A DNA stretch of 64,000 nucleotides from Paramecium octaurelia (lineage: Eukaryota > Ciliophora > Oligohymenophorea > Peniculida > Parameciidae), in the NCBI GenBank assembly GCA_905182995.1, contig CAJJDP010000061.1:144149-208148 (forward strand). The letters are read 5' to 3'. Made by a program: the position numbers and the translations under genes. Shown in pieces: positions 11,032-23,602 of the stretch (position 1 is the first letter of the stretch; each line of letters opens with the position of its first letter). Below the pieces are notes generated by a model, which did not search any database, was not told the DNA's origin, and saw only the letters and a list, made by a program, of their open reading frames with translations.

Positions 11032-11866
11032 ATGTATATGCACATTAACGAAATGGATTTGATATTGCCCTCTATGAAACCAAAAGGAGCTTTATGGTTA
11101 GGCAATATTAAGGCTGCTTAGAATATTATGAATCTAAGCAAGGAAAATATTCGTACTGTAATTACAGTAGCTAACAATGTTAATGTCAGCTATCCAAAAC
11201 ATTAGAAAATTATCCATAAGGTATATTGATCAATGTGAGTAGGTTTTTAAAGTTCATGATAAAGAAAATGTTACTATTCAAGAACTGATCGAAATGACAA
11301 ATGAAGAAATTGAAGAGGCTATGAAAATTGGGTCTGTTTTAGTGCATTGTATGGCTGGTATTTCTCGATCAGCTACATGTGTCATTGCTTATTTGATGAA
11401 TGAAAACAAATGGACATTTGATAAAACACTCAAATTTGTTAAATAGAAAAGGCCCTGTGTAAATCCGAATGAAGGATTTAAAAAATAACTGATTTCGTAT
11501 TCAAATGAAATTTAAAAGAAATTAATACCCAAATAAACTTTATAAATTGACAATCCTTTAGCAAAGTTAAGAAGATAATTACATTAATCTCCTGAGGATT
11601 TGATCAAATGTACTTAATTAGCCAGATCTCCGAAACACGAGATCAAAGTATTGACAAAGGATTCAACAGAAGAAGAGAAACAATAATATAGATAATAGTT
11701 AGCCTAAAAGTTATTTGTTAATACTTTTTCTACAACAGACAGAAATCGATAATAATTAAAAACTGTACATGTCAATAAATCTTCAAATATTAAAGGATAT
11801 ATCAGCATGTACAAATAAGTAGAAGAATAAAAATTGATAGGATTCTTATCAGATCGATTTAATTGA
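11032..11866 (+). CDS. Dual-specificity protein phosphatase
   Basis: Predicted 270 residues, one 22-nt intron. The catalytic domain (residues ~1-160) has the Cys-based signature HCMAGISRS (codons at 11345-11371) followed by ATCVIAYLM. The general-acid Asp is in VHDKENV, about 30 residues upstream, and the usual VNPNEGF segment follows. Such enzymes remove phosphate from Ser/Thr and Tyr, often on MAP kinases. The C-terminal ~110 residues are Gln/Lys/Ser-rich and probably disordered. Two in-frame ATGs exist (11032 and 11038); I chose the first. Confidence 0.93.
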
Positions 11867-12012
11867 ATAACAGTAATGATCTATATTTCAATTTCAAATA
11901 AATTCATATAAATATATGATCAACAGTGTCTACTATCTCATATTGATTAATAATTAACAGAAATTTTAATGAAACAATAATTCCGCTAATTAATTATTTT
12001 AACAGTTAATTC

Positions 12013-13485
12013 ATGTCTGAAGAGGAGATTGTTGCATGTGATCAATGCAAATAAGTGCCAGATAATTACTTAAGTCTAAATTGTAATCACTGTTTCTGCT
12101 TAGTCTGTATGGCTCAAAACTTTCTGAAAGTATTTTAATTTAGAATAATAGGGTGGAAGAATCTTCAAATTAGAGGGAACAGAAAATATTCATTATATAT
12201 GCACAGTTTGTGAAAAAGACACACCATTGGATGATGGATCAGTATCAGTAGTTGAGAGTATCTGTCATCAATTGATTCAAACTAGTCTTGAGAAGGTTCG
12301 GGAAGATTAAAATATTACTAAAGAAGAAAAACCCCTTCAATAGAGTTAAACTATTGCATAGCCTATAGCATAACCAAAATGTGATATTCATACCAAGGAA
12401 GATGCAACATTATTTTGTTTCACTTGTGAGAATAAATGTTTTTGTATTAAATGCCTGTTGAGACACGATAATAAAACACATGAAATATAGAATGTGAATA
12501 GTTGTTTGAAGAGATTGAAGAGTAAAATGAATGATGCCACTCATACAATAGGAGCATCACTAGAATTAATGCAATTGCAATTAAAAAGAGTTTAAGATTA
12601 AGATTCGACTTTGTAAGAGGAGATGGATTATCTAATTTAAAGAGTGCAAGAATAGTTTCAATCATTATATTAAGTGATTCAGAATAAAGAGAAGGAGATT
12701 GTAACTTAATTAGAGAATCTCAAAGAGATACAAGAACAACAGACTGAAAAAATGCTCAATGATATTCAGATGAAAATTAACAGTCTTGTTTAATTGAGGA
12801 GTGACTTTGAAAATATTGGTTTGAGCGAATAATTATAACCTTCAGTGAGTATTCTTAACTACTATTCGGGATGCAAATAAATAATGCAAAAAGTCATAGG
12901 ATAAATGAGCTTTAGTGACATTTTCAGCACTGTCAAATATTTTCCAGATAATGGTAATTGAGTATATATTATGAAGATTAATTCTTTAGATATGACGAGT
13001 TTGAATTGAAGATGCAGAATTTAAAAGCACAAATTGATAGATTCTTTACTTAACAAAGATCAGTATCTTAGCATGAAAAGTAGAGTAGAATAACTCAAAA
13101 ATCAGCCATCATTGATTAGTTGTATCTTAGTTAAAGATGTCATACTTAAATGGATGAAAGCACTGATAGTTTTAAATCACATTAAGTATCAACATACTCT
13201 AAAATTAACACTCCAATCAATAATTAAAGGAATTTGTAAGCTAAAGTTGAGGAAATAAAATAATTATATTCAGATAGAGTGAAGACTTAATAGAAATTAT
13301 AGAAACAATAAGAGAATAGTCTGAGTAATATTCAAAGGTCCTTTTCTGAATTAGCTAGTTTCAAAAAATAGACTGCTCTTAGTGCATTAAGATTATAATA
13401 AGGCTTGTTTGATTCTAGAGTAACAAAAAAATTATAATAATCTTAGTAGCAATAAATACAAGAATCACAATAAGTTCAAAAATGA
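12013..13485 (+). CDS. B-box zinc-finger coiled-coil (TRIM-like) protein
   Basis: Predicted 475 residues, with introns of 22 and 23 nt. The N-terminus has a Cys/His cluster resembling a degenerate RING (CDQC...CNHCFCLVC). At residues ~125-165 there is a B-box, with the pattern CDIHTKEDATLFCFTC...CFCIKC and a closing His pair. From ~165 the chain is a long coiled coil rich in Gln and Leu. The order RING-like/B-box/coiled coil resembles TRIM proteins, so a ubiquitin-ligase or scaffold role is possible, but the first zinc cluster is incomplete. The second intron removes an apparent TGA at 12959-12961 and joins FPDN to DQFFRYDEF in frame; otherwise the gene would end 175 residues early. Confidence 0.85.
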
Positions 13486-13943
13486 TATCATTTTAAATGT
13501 TTTTTTAAATTTTAATAATAATCCATATATCTACATCCAAATCAGCGAATACAATTGCTTCATCTCATTAGTAGAAGGCATTTCCTTTGAAATCTACTAT
13601 CAACATAGATTTAAACAACTATCTCTTCAAATTAATAAAAAAAGAATACATATTTGCAAAAATCTTATTTAGACTGATATAATCTTGATTGCTTATAGCA
13701 AATTTACTAAGAATTCCAATTAATTATTAGGTAATTATATCTCTTCGATAATAGTTTAAGGAATAATATATATTTATTTCATGGGTAAATCATATTCTTG
13801 CTTCAAATACTAATTGAAAATAGAGAGTTATATTGCTCTGATTTGAATTAAATTCATAAGAGATAATATAAAGAGATAGTATATCAAATAGGAATGCGCT
13901 TTCTTTTCTTGTTTGTTATAAGATTTATTTATTTAATTAAAAA
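13486..13943. other. Intergenic, nothing recognised
   Basis: AT-rich spacer between two plus-strand genes; it should hold the promoter of the ATP synthase gamma gene. Short open frames are present on both strands but none has a recognisable motif. Confidence 0.6.
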
Positions 13944-14883
13944 ATGCAGAGATTATAGGGTGCCACACTTAGTTTATGGAGTAGCTTTACTCCAGTTCCT
14001 TAGTATGCATTTGCTACTTTGAATCTTAAATAATTGAAGCAAAGAATGAAGTCTGTAGGATCCATCAGAAAGATCACAAAGGCCATGAAGATGGTTGCTG
14101 CTTCAAAAATGAAGTAGGATGTGTAAAGACTTGAGAATGGCAAATACTTTGGTGTACGTTCTATTTAGGATTTGTTTGCAAATGAAACATACTTGTAGAA
14201 AAAGCAATTGAGTTTCAAAATTAATAAGACCCTGTTGGTTCCGATTACATCAGACAAAGGACTTTGTGGTGGCATCAATTCATCAATTATCAGAGAAACA
14301 CGTTCAGTGGTACGTCAAAATCGTAATGCTTTCAAACTGTTCTTGATTGGTGAAAAAGTATATGAATATTTAATCACACTTTTAGTCCCTTGGAGCATTA
14401 CAAAGAGGATTTCCTGAATTACTCACATAGGCTATCACAGCCATTCATACACCTATCAATTTTGTTAATTCATCATCAATTGCTCATCAGATTTAATAGA
14501 ATGTCACAGAGGATATTGATTAAATAGCAATCATCTTCAATCAATTTAAGAATGTGGTACAATAAGTGGTCAAGAGAGTTGATTTATTGAATAGAAAGAA
14601 TTTCATAGCTTAATTCAGATTGGTCACTAAATATGATACAGCTGAACCAGAGAAGGAATTTGTTCAAAATTACATGTATGAATATTATGTTGCAACTGCC
14701 TTCTATCATGCCATGTTGAACAATTTCGCCAGTGAAACATCATCAAGAATGAATGCCATGGAGAATGCCTCTAAAAATGCTGGTGAGATGCTTGACAAAT
14801 TGACACTTGAATACAATAAGGTCAGACAAGCTAAGATCACAGTTGAGTTATGTGAAATCATTTCAGGAGCCTCAGCTGTCTGA
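13944..14883 (+). CDS. ATP5F1C: Mitochondrial ATP synthase F1 subunit gamma
   Basis: Predicted 303 residues, one 28-nt intron. Gamma is the central rotor stalk of F1, coupling proton flow through Fo to ATP synthesis in the mitochondrial matrix. The first ~30 residues look like a mitochondrial presequence. The long N-terminal rotor helix contains [20 protein letters not shown], a family hallmark. The Rossmann-like core includes [12 protein letters not shown]. The C-terminal helix reads [19 protein letters not shown]. Length fits the usual 270-310. Complete, with no damage seen. Confidence 0.97.
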
Positions 14884-14960
14884 TATTAAATCAATAATAT
14901 AGAACATTTATATATTAACAATTAAATCTGTTTTTATGCTTATTATATAAACTGTGTTTT

Positions 14961-15542
14961 TCATTTTGTTCTGAGAACTTCAGTCTCAATTTTTCTTCTA
15001 TTTGTCAATTTAGCCAAGTATTTCTCAAATTATTCAGCAGTAATGTCTTCTGCATCATATCCAGAAACATTGTGAATAATTTCATCAATATCCTTTTGTG
15101 AAAAGTTAAGATGCAATTCATCTGAAATCTTTCTCAAATCATCCTTATCTAAGGTACCTTTACCATCAATATCCACCAAAGTGAACAGTTATTCTCTCCC
15201 TTTCTAATCAAATGTATTGCCCTAAAAGATTCGATACAATCAAATTACCAATTTAGATGTCAACTCTCTTACGAATTCTTCAAAATCCACACCTCCATCT
15301 CCATGTTAATCAGAAACTTATTACAAAGTATTGGCTACTATGGGACTCTTCTCCACCAATCCCAATTGTTATGCTGTTATCATTACATCCTTCAAATCAA
15401 TTCTTCTTGTTCTTGGATTACAATATAAATTAAATAATCTATAAAGTTCTAAGATATGATCATTTGTTAATGTTGTATGATTCTTGACCCAAGGCTTTTA
15501 AAGTAAGGCTATCTCGTCTTTATCTAAATTTTATTGATTCAT
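14961..15542 (-). CDS. EF-hand calcium-binding protein
   Basis: Predicted 184 residues, one 27-nt intron. A clear EF-hand loop, DIDGKGTLDKDDL, lies near residues 112-124 with acidic residues at the coordinating positions. The other expected EF-hand positions are degenerate: residues ~75-90 (DQHGDGGVDFEEF) look possibly functional, and the first (~45) and last (~150) lack coordinating residues. The size and pattern are calcineurin B/centrin/calmodulin-like. The partner is unknown. It is convergent with the ATP synthase gamma gene, 77 nt apart. Confidence 0.88.
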
Positions 15543-15843
15543 TAAATTTAAGATATTTTTAATAAATATTTATTTTAATATAATACATAAGTATTACAAA
15601 ATAAGCTATTATAATTACGAAACTCTTCATAAAGGAATCTAATTAATGAGATATCTATTGTTCTAATTTCAAATGCAATTCATGACTCTGATAAAATACT
15701 ATACATAGATGGTTTTATATAAATAAATAAACTGTAGAAAATACATCCTAGACACAATTAGTTCAAAGAAAACATAATGAACTAAATGAAGGATGGATCA
15801 TTAAGAATTTGTCACTTAATAAAAATGATGAATTTTATATAAA
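15543..15843. other. Intergenic, nothing recognised
   Basis: About 300 nt of AT-rich sequence between the start of the EF-hand gene and the stop of the BTB gene, both on the minus strand. Confidence 0.6.
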
Positions 15844-16886
15844 TCACTAGTAAAAATTTTGTGTATAATTTCTAACGTAATCCTATGAATTATAATCCGA
15901 GTCTGATTCCTATTAATCGAAGTCTTCAACTACAAAATGAACTTTTCTTGCTTTTCTGATCTTCTTCTAATGATAATTTAAAAATAATTTAGTCATCAAT
16001 CCTGGCACTTTAGTTATCTCTTATTCTAAATTTGGATTCAGTCTTAATATCTAATCAAAATCATCTATAAATAAACTGTGTGCCTTATCAACTATTATCG
16101 GAGATAATATATCACAATATTTTTCAACAAACAATAAGATCTATAAAATATTTGAGATGTCCAATTTAGAAATAATATCCTCTTCACACTTCTATTTAAG
16201 ATCCATTATCATATACTCATCTGCCAATAACATCAAATCACATGCATCGGCAATATTATCAGGGAACTATCAAGATCATTATTTTATTTAAATACTTCCT
16301 TCCAATATCCACTGTATATCCAGCCTAACATCAGTTTAAACAATTCAGATTTTTTGCATTCTACTTTTATGATGCTCTGAGTACTCTCCATTAAATTGGA
16401 AGAGAACATTCCATTGAACTTTGGAGATCGACAAGACAATATACATTTATGCAACGGAAGCACCTATATATTTATTAAAGTCTTTACGATCTCATCATTA
16501 ATCTTTAGAATCACATCGCTGAATATCCCCCCTAGAAATAAGTTTTATAATGATGTTTTTAAAGGATTTTACACCATCTAATTAAACTCATTGGTATGTA
16601 TCACTTTTACTAAACTTGCAGTCATTATACTAGTTTCAGGCTATGTCATTAATCAATCAAATACTCTAATGTCTCTTCCTAATGATTGAAATCGCAGTTA
16701 TTTATAATTTAAACCTGTTATACCACAAAATTCTAAACTATACGATAAAAAAGTTCGAGGTTTTGTTATTGGTAGTCTAATTGAATTGTTCTTTAGAATT
16801 ATAACTTGATTCTTTGATGAATTCATTAAATCTTCACCAGCTTCGAATATTATATCTAACTAATCTGATCCTCTCTTTTTTAACAT
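15844..16886 (-). CDS. BTB/POZ-BACK domain protein
   Basis: Predicted 329 residues, introns of 24 and 29 nt. The BTB fold (~110-215) shows the typical order IFSDVILKIND, LPLHKCILSCRSPKF, GMFSSNLMES and LGWIYSGYW. A BACK-like helical region follows (DLMLLADEYMIMDLKQKCEE; ISNILQILLFVEKY). The arrangement resembles SPOP-type adaptors of cullin-3 ubiquitin ligases, so substrate recruitment is the likely role. The N-terminal ~100 residues and the acidic C-terminus match nothing I know. The first intron is supported because it removes a TGA. Confidence 0.88.
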
Positions 16887-17692
16887 TAATAATTCTAATA
16901 TATATAAATAATTTAATAACTCATAATTACTATTTTTATCTATTTATTAAATTAATTTACATGTTTTTACTTGTTCTCCCAGTCATTATTTGAAACTTAA
17001 ATATTGAATTATTTATTTTATTTTTGATGTGACTTAGAATAATGACTAAACTTATTATCATCACCAAGATGCTGTAATTTAAATGTTCAATAGTGTGTAC
17101 TTGAAAAGAATAACTTTATAATTTATATTATATATGTGTTGATTTAAATCTACTTAAGTTCCAATTAATCATTTGTCTACATTGAAATAAATATTCAAAA
17201 ATTATTGAATTTCAATTTAATAGCATTTAGAATTATTGTAGATAATTGAATCATCAAAAAATTCCTTTTATTATTGTTTATAAATTTTAACTCATTATTT
17301 AAATTTCAACAAACTACTGCAAAATCATATAATCAAACTAAAATATCATTCAATTAATTGATATTCAAATTTAAATTCAAGTATTTATAATCAAATTTTT
17401 TATAATATAAAAACAGTCTAATAAAATTTAATCTCTAAGATTAAACCAAATTCTGCTAATCAATTTTATGAACAATAATTATTCACATATTTATTTGAAT
17501 CTTTTCATTACATAAACTGTTTCTCATTAATATTATAATTATAATGAATAATTATTTAAATAACAGTATGGGTTTAATATTAACTTCATTATTTTATATA
17601 CAGATCTTAATGATGTTAATTTTATGAGATTTATAAATTAGAGATTGATGAATTTCAATTTTATTATATAATAATTATTATTTAAAGAATAA
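16887..17692. other. Intergenic, 0.8 kb, nothing recognised
   Basis: Very AT-rich divergent spacer between the BTB and PP2C genes, with many runs of ATTTAA/TTAAAT type. It should contain both promoters. No RNA gene, relic or repeat was recognised. Confidence 0.6.
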
Positions 17693-19019
17693 ATGTATTA
17701 ATAATCTGTTCCAATGACAAGATTATAAAGGGAGTTTCGTTTGAAACCGCTTGAGTTCTCATCTCCTCAGAAGGAGAACATGCAAAGGATCGCACCGCGA
17801 TACCCTGAAAGTGCAGATTATAACAGCAACAATGGTAAATATTAGTCCAATTTATCATTGCCTGCATTACCTCTTTTAAAAAAATTGAACAAAATAGAGC
17901 AAACGGTTTCAATTTATAAGGGTAAGGCTGCTCGTTTGCCATCTATATAATTTACTTCAAGTGAGTAGTAATTATAAAGAAAAAAGCAAATTTCAGAAAT
18001 AGAAGGAATGAGGAAATCAATAACACCTGAGAAAAGATTAGGCAAAAGGAATTCTTTGATATTTGCAATGAGAACTAAAGCTGGTTGTTAACCAAATAAA
18101 GCAACAAAAATTAATTAAGATGCCGCAATTGTTTGTCCAAAAAATGTTGAAAGGTATTATGCCTTATATTGATAATAGTGTTGGATATAAGATGTTTGCA
18201 GTTTGCGATGGACATGGCTTAAATGGTCATATGGTTTCCAATTAAATCAAACAACAATTGCCTAAACACTTAGGCAGACTATTGAAGGATGCTGAGAACA
18301 TAGAGAATCAGATTCAAAAAGCATTTACAATAACTAATAGGGAATTGTGGAACTCTGAAATTGACACAAATCTTTCGGGTTCAACCACAGTATCAATATT
18401 GATAACTAAGGATCTTGTAATTTAAATATTATAATGAAGATTTACTCAGCAAATGTAGGTGACTCAAGGGCAATAATGTGTAGATTTGATGATGGATGGA
18501 AAGTTGTTCCTTTGAGTAGAGATCATAAGCCTGATGATCCTGAAGAAAAATAAAAGATTTTAGAGGCAGGGGGACGAGTAGAATAATAAAAAGGTATAAA
18601 AGTCAATTGATTAATAGATTTACATGGAAACCCATTAGGACCATTTCGCGTTTGGCTTTCCTATATCTAAGCTCCAGGATTGGCAATGACCAGGTCACTT
18701 GGAGATAAAGTAGGGGCTTAGGCAGGAGTCACAGCAGAACCAGAAATCAAGCAATATACTATAACCGGATAGGATCACTTCATTGTAGTAGCTTCGGATG
18801 GTGTATGGGAATACTTAAGCAATGAAGAAGTACATTTATATTCAATTAGGTAATGAACATTGTAATTCCCTACTTGGAAAAGGACAATCCCGATTAAGCA
18901 GCTGAGCGTATAATAATAGAGGCCACACAAGCATGGAGAAGAGTAAATTTAATTATAAATTTTAGAATAGTTTGGCTAGAGACGACATTACTTGTATAGT
19001 TATATTCTTATAAAAGTGA
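17693..19019 (+). CDS. PP2C-type (PPM) protein phosphatase
   Basis: Predicted 403 residues, six exons (introns 25, 23, 24, 20 and 23 nt). A metal-dependent Ser/Thr phosphatase with all diagnostic motifs: FAVCDGHGLNGH, SGSTTVSILI, ANVGDSRAIM, LSRDHKPDDP, MTRSLGD, FIVVASDGVWEYLSN and the C-terminal RDDITCIVIFL. The metal-binding Asp residues are all present, so it should be active. The first ~150 residues form a basic, low-complexity extension without a known motif. Two in-frame ATGs are possible (17693 and 17714). The intact C-terminus served as reference for the relic at 3169-3440. Confidence 0.95.
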
Positions 19020-19277
19020 AATAATAATTAATTATAATTAACATATTCTAAAATTCTCTAATGATAATAAGAACTAATCAAAATATAATATATATGTATA
19101 GAACTTGAAAATTGATTAAGGTTTCTTATTTAATGTAACTTATCATATTTTTAGTATGATTTTCTCACTTACTCTGAAATTAGAGATTTGGAAGTCTGAT
19201 TGTATAGGTGTGTAAAATCCTGCAAGATAGATTATGCAAATAAATATAATTTTTATAGAGATATATAATTAATTAAA

Positions 19278-20408
19278 ATGAAACCATCAGCTTAACCTCC
19301 TCGTTCAAATTAATATAGGGCAAACTCTCGAGAAGGGAGACTCAATTTTGCTCAACAAGCAGAAATGAACCTTCGCGGAGATTTTAAACCTTAAGTACCT
19401 TAAGAGCCATAAAGGCCCGTACAAAGAAGTAATAGTTATAGTCGCAACAATCCGAATCGTCCAGCTACTTAGGAGGAAATAAGATCAGCTTTAACTTTAT
19501 TAAAAGCAAAGCGGGATAGAGATAGAAAATATACTCAAATTCCATAAGATGTGCCAGATCGAGAGGTTTACTAAGCACCCCCTCTGATGAAGGCTCAAAG
19601 TTATTAACCTCAAACAATATCATATGAAGATATTGTAGCTAAGGAGGATAAGAAGCCTATTGAGATTAACGAATTTGAAGATGATGATGAGGAGTTAATT
19701 GAGTGTCCTGAGGGTTGTGGAAGGAAGTTTAAAAGGTCTGCTTTGTAGAAGCATATTAAGATTTGCAAGAAGGTGTTTCAAGAGAAGAGAAAAGCGTTCG
19801 ACACTAAAGAGCATCGAATACTCAATCCTGATCATGCTAAATTATTACAGAAACAAGAGTAGGAAGAATAGATTTGTAATTTATTGCATTTATAGAAGAG
19901 TAACTGCAACAATAGAAAAAAAAATAAACCTAAACTAAAATGGATGATAGACCAATATAAGGTTAAAAAAAGCCTAAATGGAAATTGCAATCTGAACAAT
20001 TCAGAGCAGCAATGAAAATAAATAAAGGAGTACCACTTACTCAATAGGAATAAGTACATGAATCACTAAGTCTAGGTTGCCATCGAAAAAGTGGATGACA
20101 GAGTATAGTGTGAACATTGTGGCAGAAAATTTAATGAGTAAACAGCCTTGAAACACATTCCATCATGTAAGGAAAAGTCTATGATAAATCAAATGAAGAA
20201 GAAATCTCAATAGATGTTACCACCCCAACAGAATACTATCAAGTCTCAGTTTAATGCCACTAATAATTTCCAGAAGCAACAACAATAACCTTAACAATAA
20301 ACCAATAACATCAGGAATAACGTTAACTTGAATGGTACAAATAATACATTCACAAGTACTTAAACTGCATCAAGAAGGCCTCCTCCTTCTTCTTCAAAAA
20401 AGTATTGA
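19278..20408 (+). CDS. C2HC zinc-finger protein (ZC2HC1/FAM164-like)
   Basis: Predicted 362 residues, introns of 20 and 22 nt. Two well-separated C2HC fingers: CPEGCGRKFKRSALQKHIKIC (~155) and CEHCGRKFNEQTALKHIPSC (~265). Each is Cys-x2/3-Cys...His...Cys with the internal GRKF signature of the ZC2HC1 family. Between and after them the protein is Gln/Lys-rich and disordered, and an acidic run (EDDDEELIE) precedes finger 1. In other ciliates and flagellates such proteins are reported with basal bodies or cilia; that link is inference here. It ends 29 nt from the end of the convergent coiled-coil gene. Confidence 0.88.
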
Positions 20409-20437
20409 ATATAATTAATTATATTTATAATTTATAA

Positions 20438-22454
20438 TCAATGTAAATAATCAACATTCTTCAAGTATTTCATATAACTGCCTACATCGAAATTTGATGC
20501 TGTTTGGTTGGCTGAAGAATTGTTGTGAATAGGAATTTTTTGAGCGGACTTAGGCTTTTCCACTTTATTTTTTTGGACAGGCTTAGCAGGTAATGCAGCG
20601 GTTTAAGAGAATCCTTAGGTAGTATTTTAAGCTATTTCAGATCTTAAATGAGATAAAGTCTTATGCATTTAGGTTAATTAATTCTTTTCTTATTCAATCT
20701 ATATTTTATCTTATTGGTTTTAGGTCAACTATTAATGCAATTCAAGTTTTTGTTTTTAGATTGTCTCCTTTTCTTATTAGTAAATTTGTCTAAATTCTTA
20801 TACATTACTAATTTCTTTATGATAAAGCTACTCCTTTTCATTAATTTCTTTTAATTTTTACAATAATTATTATCTTTCCCCATCTACTAAACCCAATTTT
20901 CTTGAATACTCAGCATGTAAACTAGTAACTTAATTACTTTTCATATCTAAATCTCTTTATAAGGCAATGAGTTGCATTTCCTTAGCTCCATTTTTTTATT
21001 GTTATTTTTCAATATCTGAATATTTTTGTTGAATGATCTAATTATTTTTCTAAGTAAATTCATGATACTCATTCTTTTGCTATTCAAATAATTATCTTTC
21101 TAAATCCAACTGTCTTAATTTACTTTATGCTTGTGAATTCATTTCATTTTTCAATAGTTCAAGTTCATTTCTAAATAATATATTTTAGATTACTTCTATC
21201 TTTGTATAAACATGCTCTCTTACTCTAATCGTTTTTTAGTTTCAATTTCCAAGGTTCTTAAGGACTCCTTAATATCTTATAATAGTTATTTCTCGCTCTA
21301 CAATGATCTCTTGTCTCCTTCCATTGAGGCTTGAAACAATTATTCCCTTCTGCTAATGTCATCTTAAATGTTTTGGAGTCTCCTCTTCTCACTTTCAATG
21401 TAGGATTTCTCTTTTTCCAAATTCGTCTCTTGGTCATTGATCTCATTTTACTTCCTTTCTAATAATCTTATCTTTTCTTAAGCCTATTATTCATGTTTTT
21501 GATATAATTGATTTTTAAGTGTCTCCAATTCCTTAGCACTATCCTTAATTTTATCTGCGAGATGATCCAATTATTTCTATTCTCCTAATTGTTATCTCAT
21601 TATTTCATTCTAATATTTTATAAATTTCAAATAGTTACTTCCAATTTCACAGCATCAACAGCTCTCTATTTATCTCTTTCATAATCGTTCTTCAACTATT
21701 CTCTTTCTTTAATGAAACTTCTTTCTGCCTCCAATTTTTCAGTGATCACTCTTTGTCTCTCCCTTTTTTCTATTTCTAATTCATCTTGTAGTTTCTATTT
21801 GTCATTCCTTAGAGCCTGTGCATCATCTTACAATTTTTCCTTTTCTTATTTTAGTTGCTTAATTTCATCTTGAAACTTTTGAGCATTCAGATTAACAGGA
21901 GCACTAAGCTGTATTTCTGGTTGTTTGCTTTATTTAACTGAATAATCAGACTAAACTGATTGCTTTTCGACTTCTATTTATTATGTATTATTTGCAATGG
22001 GATCTTAACTTGAATTGATATCACTCTTCTAAGGTTGACCCTTGTTTTACGAGAGCATCCTCATTTTTTATCTTCTACTCTGTCCCATCGATATCTCCAT
22101 GTTGTTGCTTGTGTCTTCAATTTGTGGGGGAGGTGGAGGCAAATCCTTATTAACAGTAGTTTTTGGTAGTTAGAATAGATCAGCCATTTTTTGTTTTTTT
22201 GATTCATCTATAACAGCAGTTTATGGTCTTTGTCTTGGCACAAAGGAAGATTGTCTATCAACAGGAGAATCTTGAGATTTGAGTATGCTATCAAATTCAT
22301 ATGGATCATTAGCTATTTTTTATGTCTCCAATTTCCTTCATTTAATAAAATTCTATTACGGTGGATCCATAAAAGACCTTCTGTTTCTTTCTCTTGTACT
22401 CTATGGCTTAGTATCATTGTTAACAATTTGCTCCAATAAATCATCAAAATCCAT
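20438..22454 (-). CDS. Long coiled-coil protein
   Basis: Predicted 646 residues, introns of 24, 29 and 23 nt. The N-terminal ~180 residues are mostly disordered (MDFDDLLEQIVNN; a run of prolines near residue 110). Residues ~190-590 form an almost unbroken coiled coil rich in Glu, Lys, Gln and Leu. A short tail ends FDVGSYMKYLKNVDYLH. The shape resembles centrosomal or transition-fibre proteins (for example FBF1), but no specific signature proves this. Such proteins serve as structural filaments or docking platforms. The gene begins only 18 nt after the TGA of the upstream minus-strand gene. Confidence 0.8.
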
Positions 22455-22472
22455 ATAAATAATTAATTATAT

Positions 22473-23510
22473 TCAGATTTGTTAAAAATGGGTTCTAAAT
22501 TTGTTTGACTGCTCCAAAATGAAATTGTATTTCTCATTCATCCTTAGCAATCTCACTATAATTAATAAGAATTTAATACCATTTAAATCTTCTCTAGAGT
22601 TTTTCAAAGGATCAACACACTCCCTAATTTCCTAAGACTAAGATCTTACTGGGCGTTTAGGATGAGCTGATTTCGGAGAATTCCTCGGTGAGATCTTGAA
22701 ATTTTGTGAAGTATTCATGTTCCTATTAGTATTGGCTGTTTATTTTATCTTTTATTCAGACTCTGTTACTTTCTTGGTTGATTGTCGTTTATCATAAGTT
22801 GGTTTTGAACCCATAGAATTTCTATTTTGTTTAGTTCTCTTGGAGTCAATTTAAACAGGTTTTCGTTCCTGTTCCATTACGATTTCTTTGTCCAACTTAG
22901 CAATGTCATTTAGTAATTTTTATTTCTTACTTTACAATTATAAATGAAACTATTAATTCTATACATTTGGTTTATTTTTGATAGGTTTAATTGATGGTTA
23001 AGGTGGTTAATCTATTGATTTTCTTCTGAAATTTTATGAACTTCTTGATAAATCAATTAATTAAGATTACGCGGTAGAAGTATCAATCTATTGTTTTTTT
23101 ATTGCACTCTTTATTGTAGTCTATCTAGATTCATAAAATTCATTTTGTTTGTCTTTAACTTTATCTTTTGTTTTTTTTATTTAATCCTAGTTGATTCTTT
23201 GTCTTTGACGTTAAGCACGATCAGCTTCATCAGTAACCATTTGACTATAAGTGCAAGTGTTGAGAGTTTTGTCCTCTTCACTAGTTCCTCTTTGGTTGAC
23301 TGTTGTAAATGTGATAAGATTATTATAGAGAGCACTATCAGCATAAATGTTAATAATCTTAGATGGAGATTATTCATTTTCGTCCGTTGATTTATGAGGA
23401 CTTATCTGATCCCTTTAACATTGTGTTTAAGTCTATTTCTGTTTGACTCTCAATGCAGAACCATTGGCGAAAGCAGAACTTTGCACTCTAGTCAAAGGAG
23501 ATGTCGACAT
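22473..23510 (-). CDS. Basic disordered protein, unknown function
   Basis: Open frame of 345 codons, or 337 residues if the 24-nt GTA...TAG segment at 22556-22579 is spliced. Rich in Ser, Lys, Gln and Asn, with a short helix near residues 215-240 (SKKQKLLNDIAKLDKE) and another at the C-terminus (LLRMNEKYNFILEQSNKF). No domain is recognisable. It starts MSTSPLTRVQSSAFANGS. Proteins of this kind in ciliates are often cytoskeletal, but nothing here proves it. Confidence 0.75.
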
Positions 23511-23602
23511 ATTAAATTAACTTAATTATTATCAATGCAATTTGGATTTATAATGGAATGATGAGAAGGATATCAAGAATTTATAGGTAAATATGTACAT
23601 TA

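Noticed and set aside
12013-12961. The B-box protein ending at the TGA at 12959-12961
   Set aside because: A 23-nt GTA...AAG intron removes that stop and joins FPDN to DQFFRYDEF with a long coiled coil in frame; the gene ends at 13485.
13560-13700. Possible small minus-strand gene in the spacer before ATP synthase gamma
   Set aside because: Only short frames of under 40 residues in different phases, with no motif and no intron pattern that joins them.
17682-17942. 86-residue minus-strand ORF
   Set aside because: Shadow of the N-terminal extension of the plus-strand PP2C gene.
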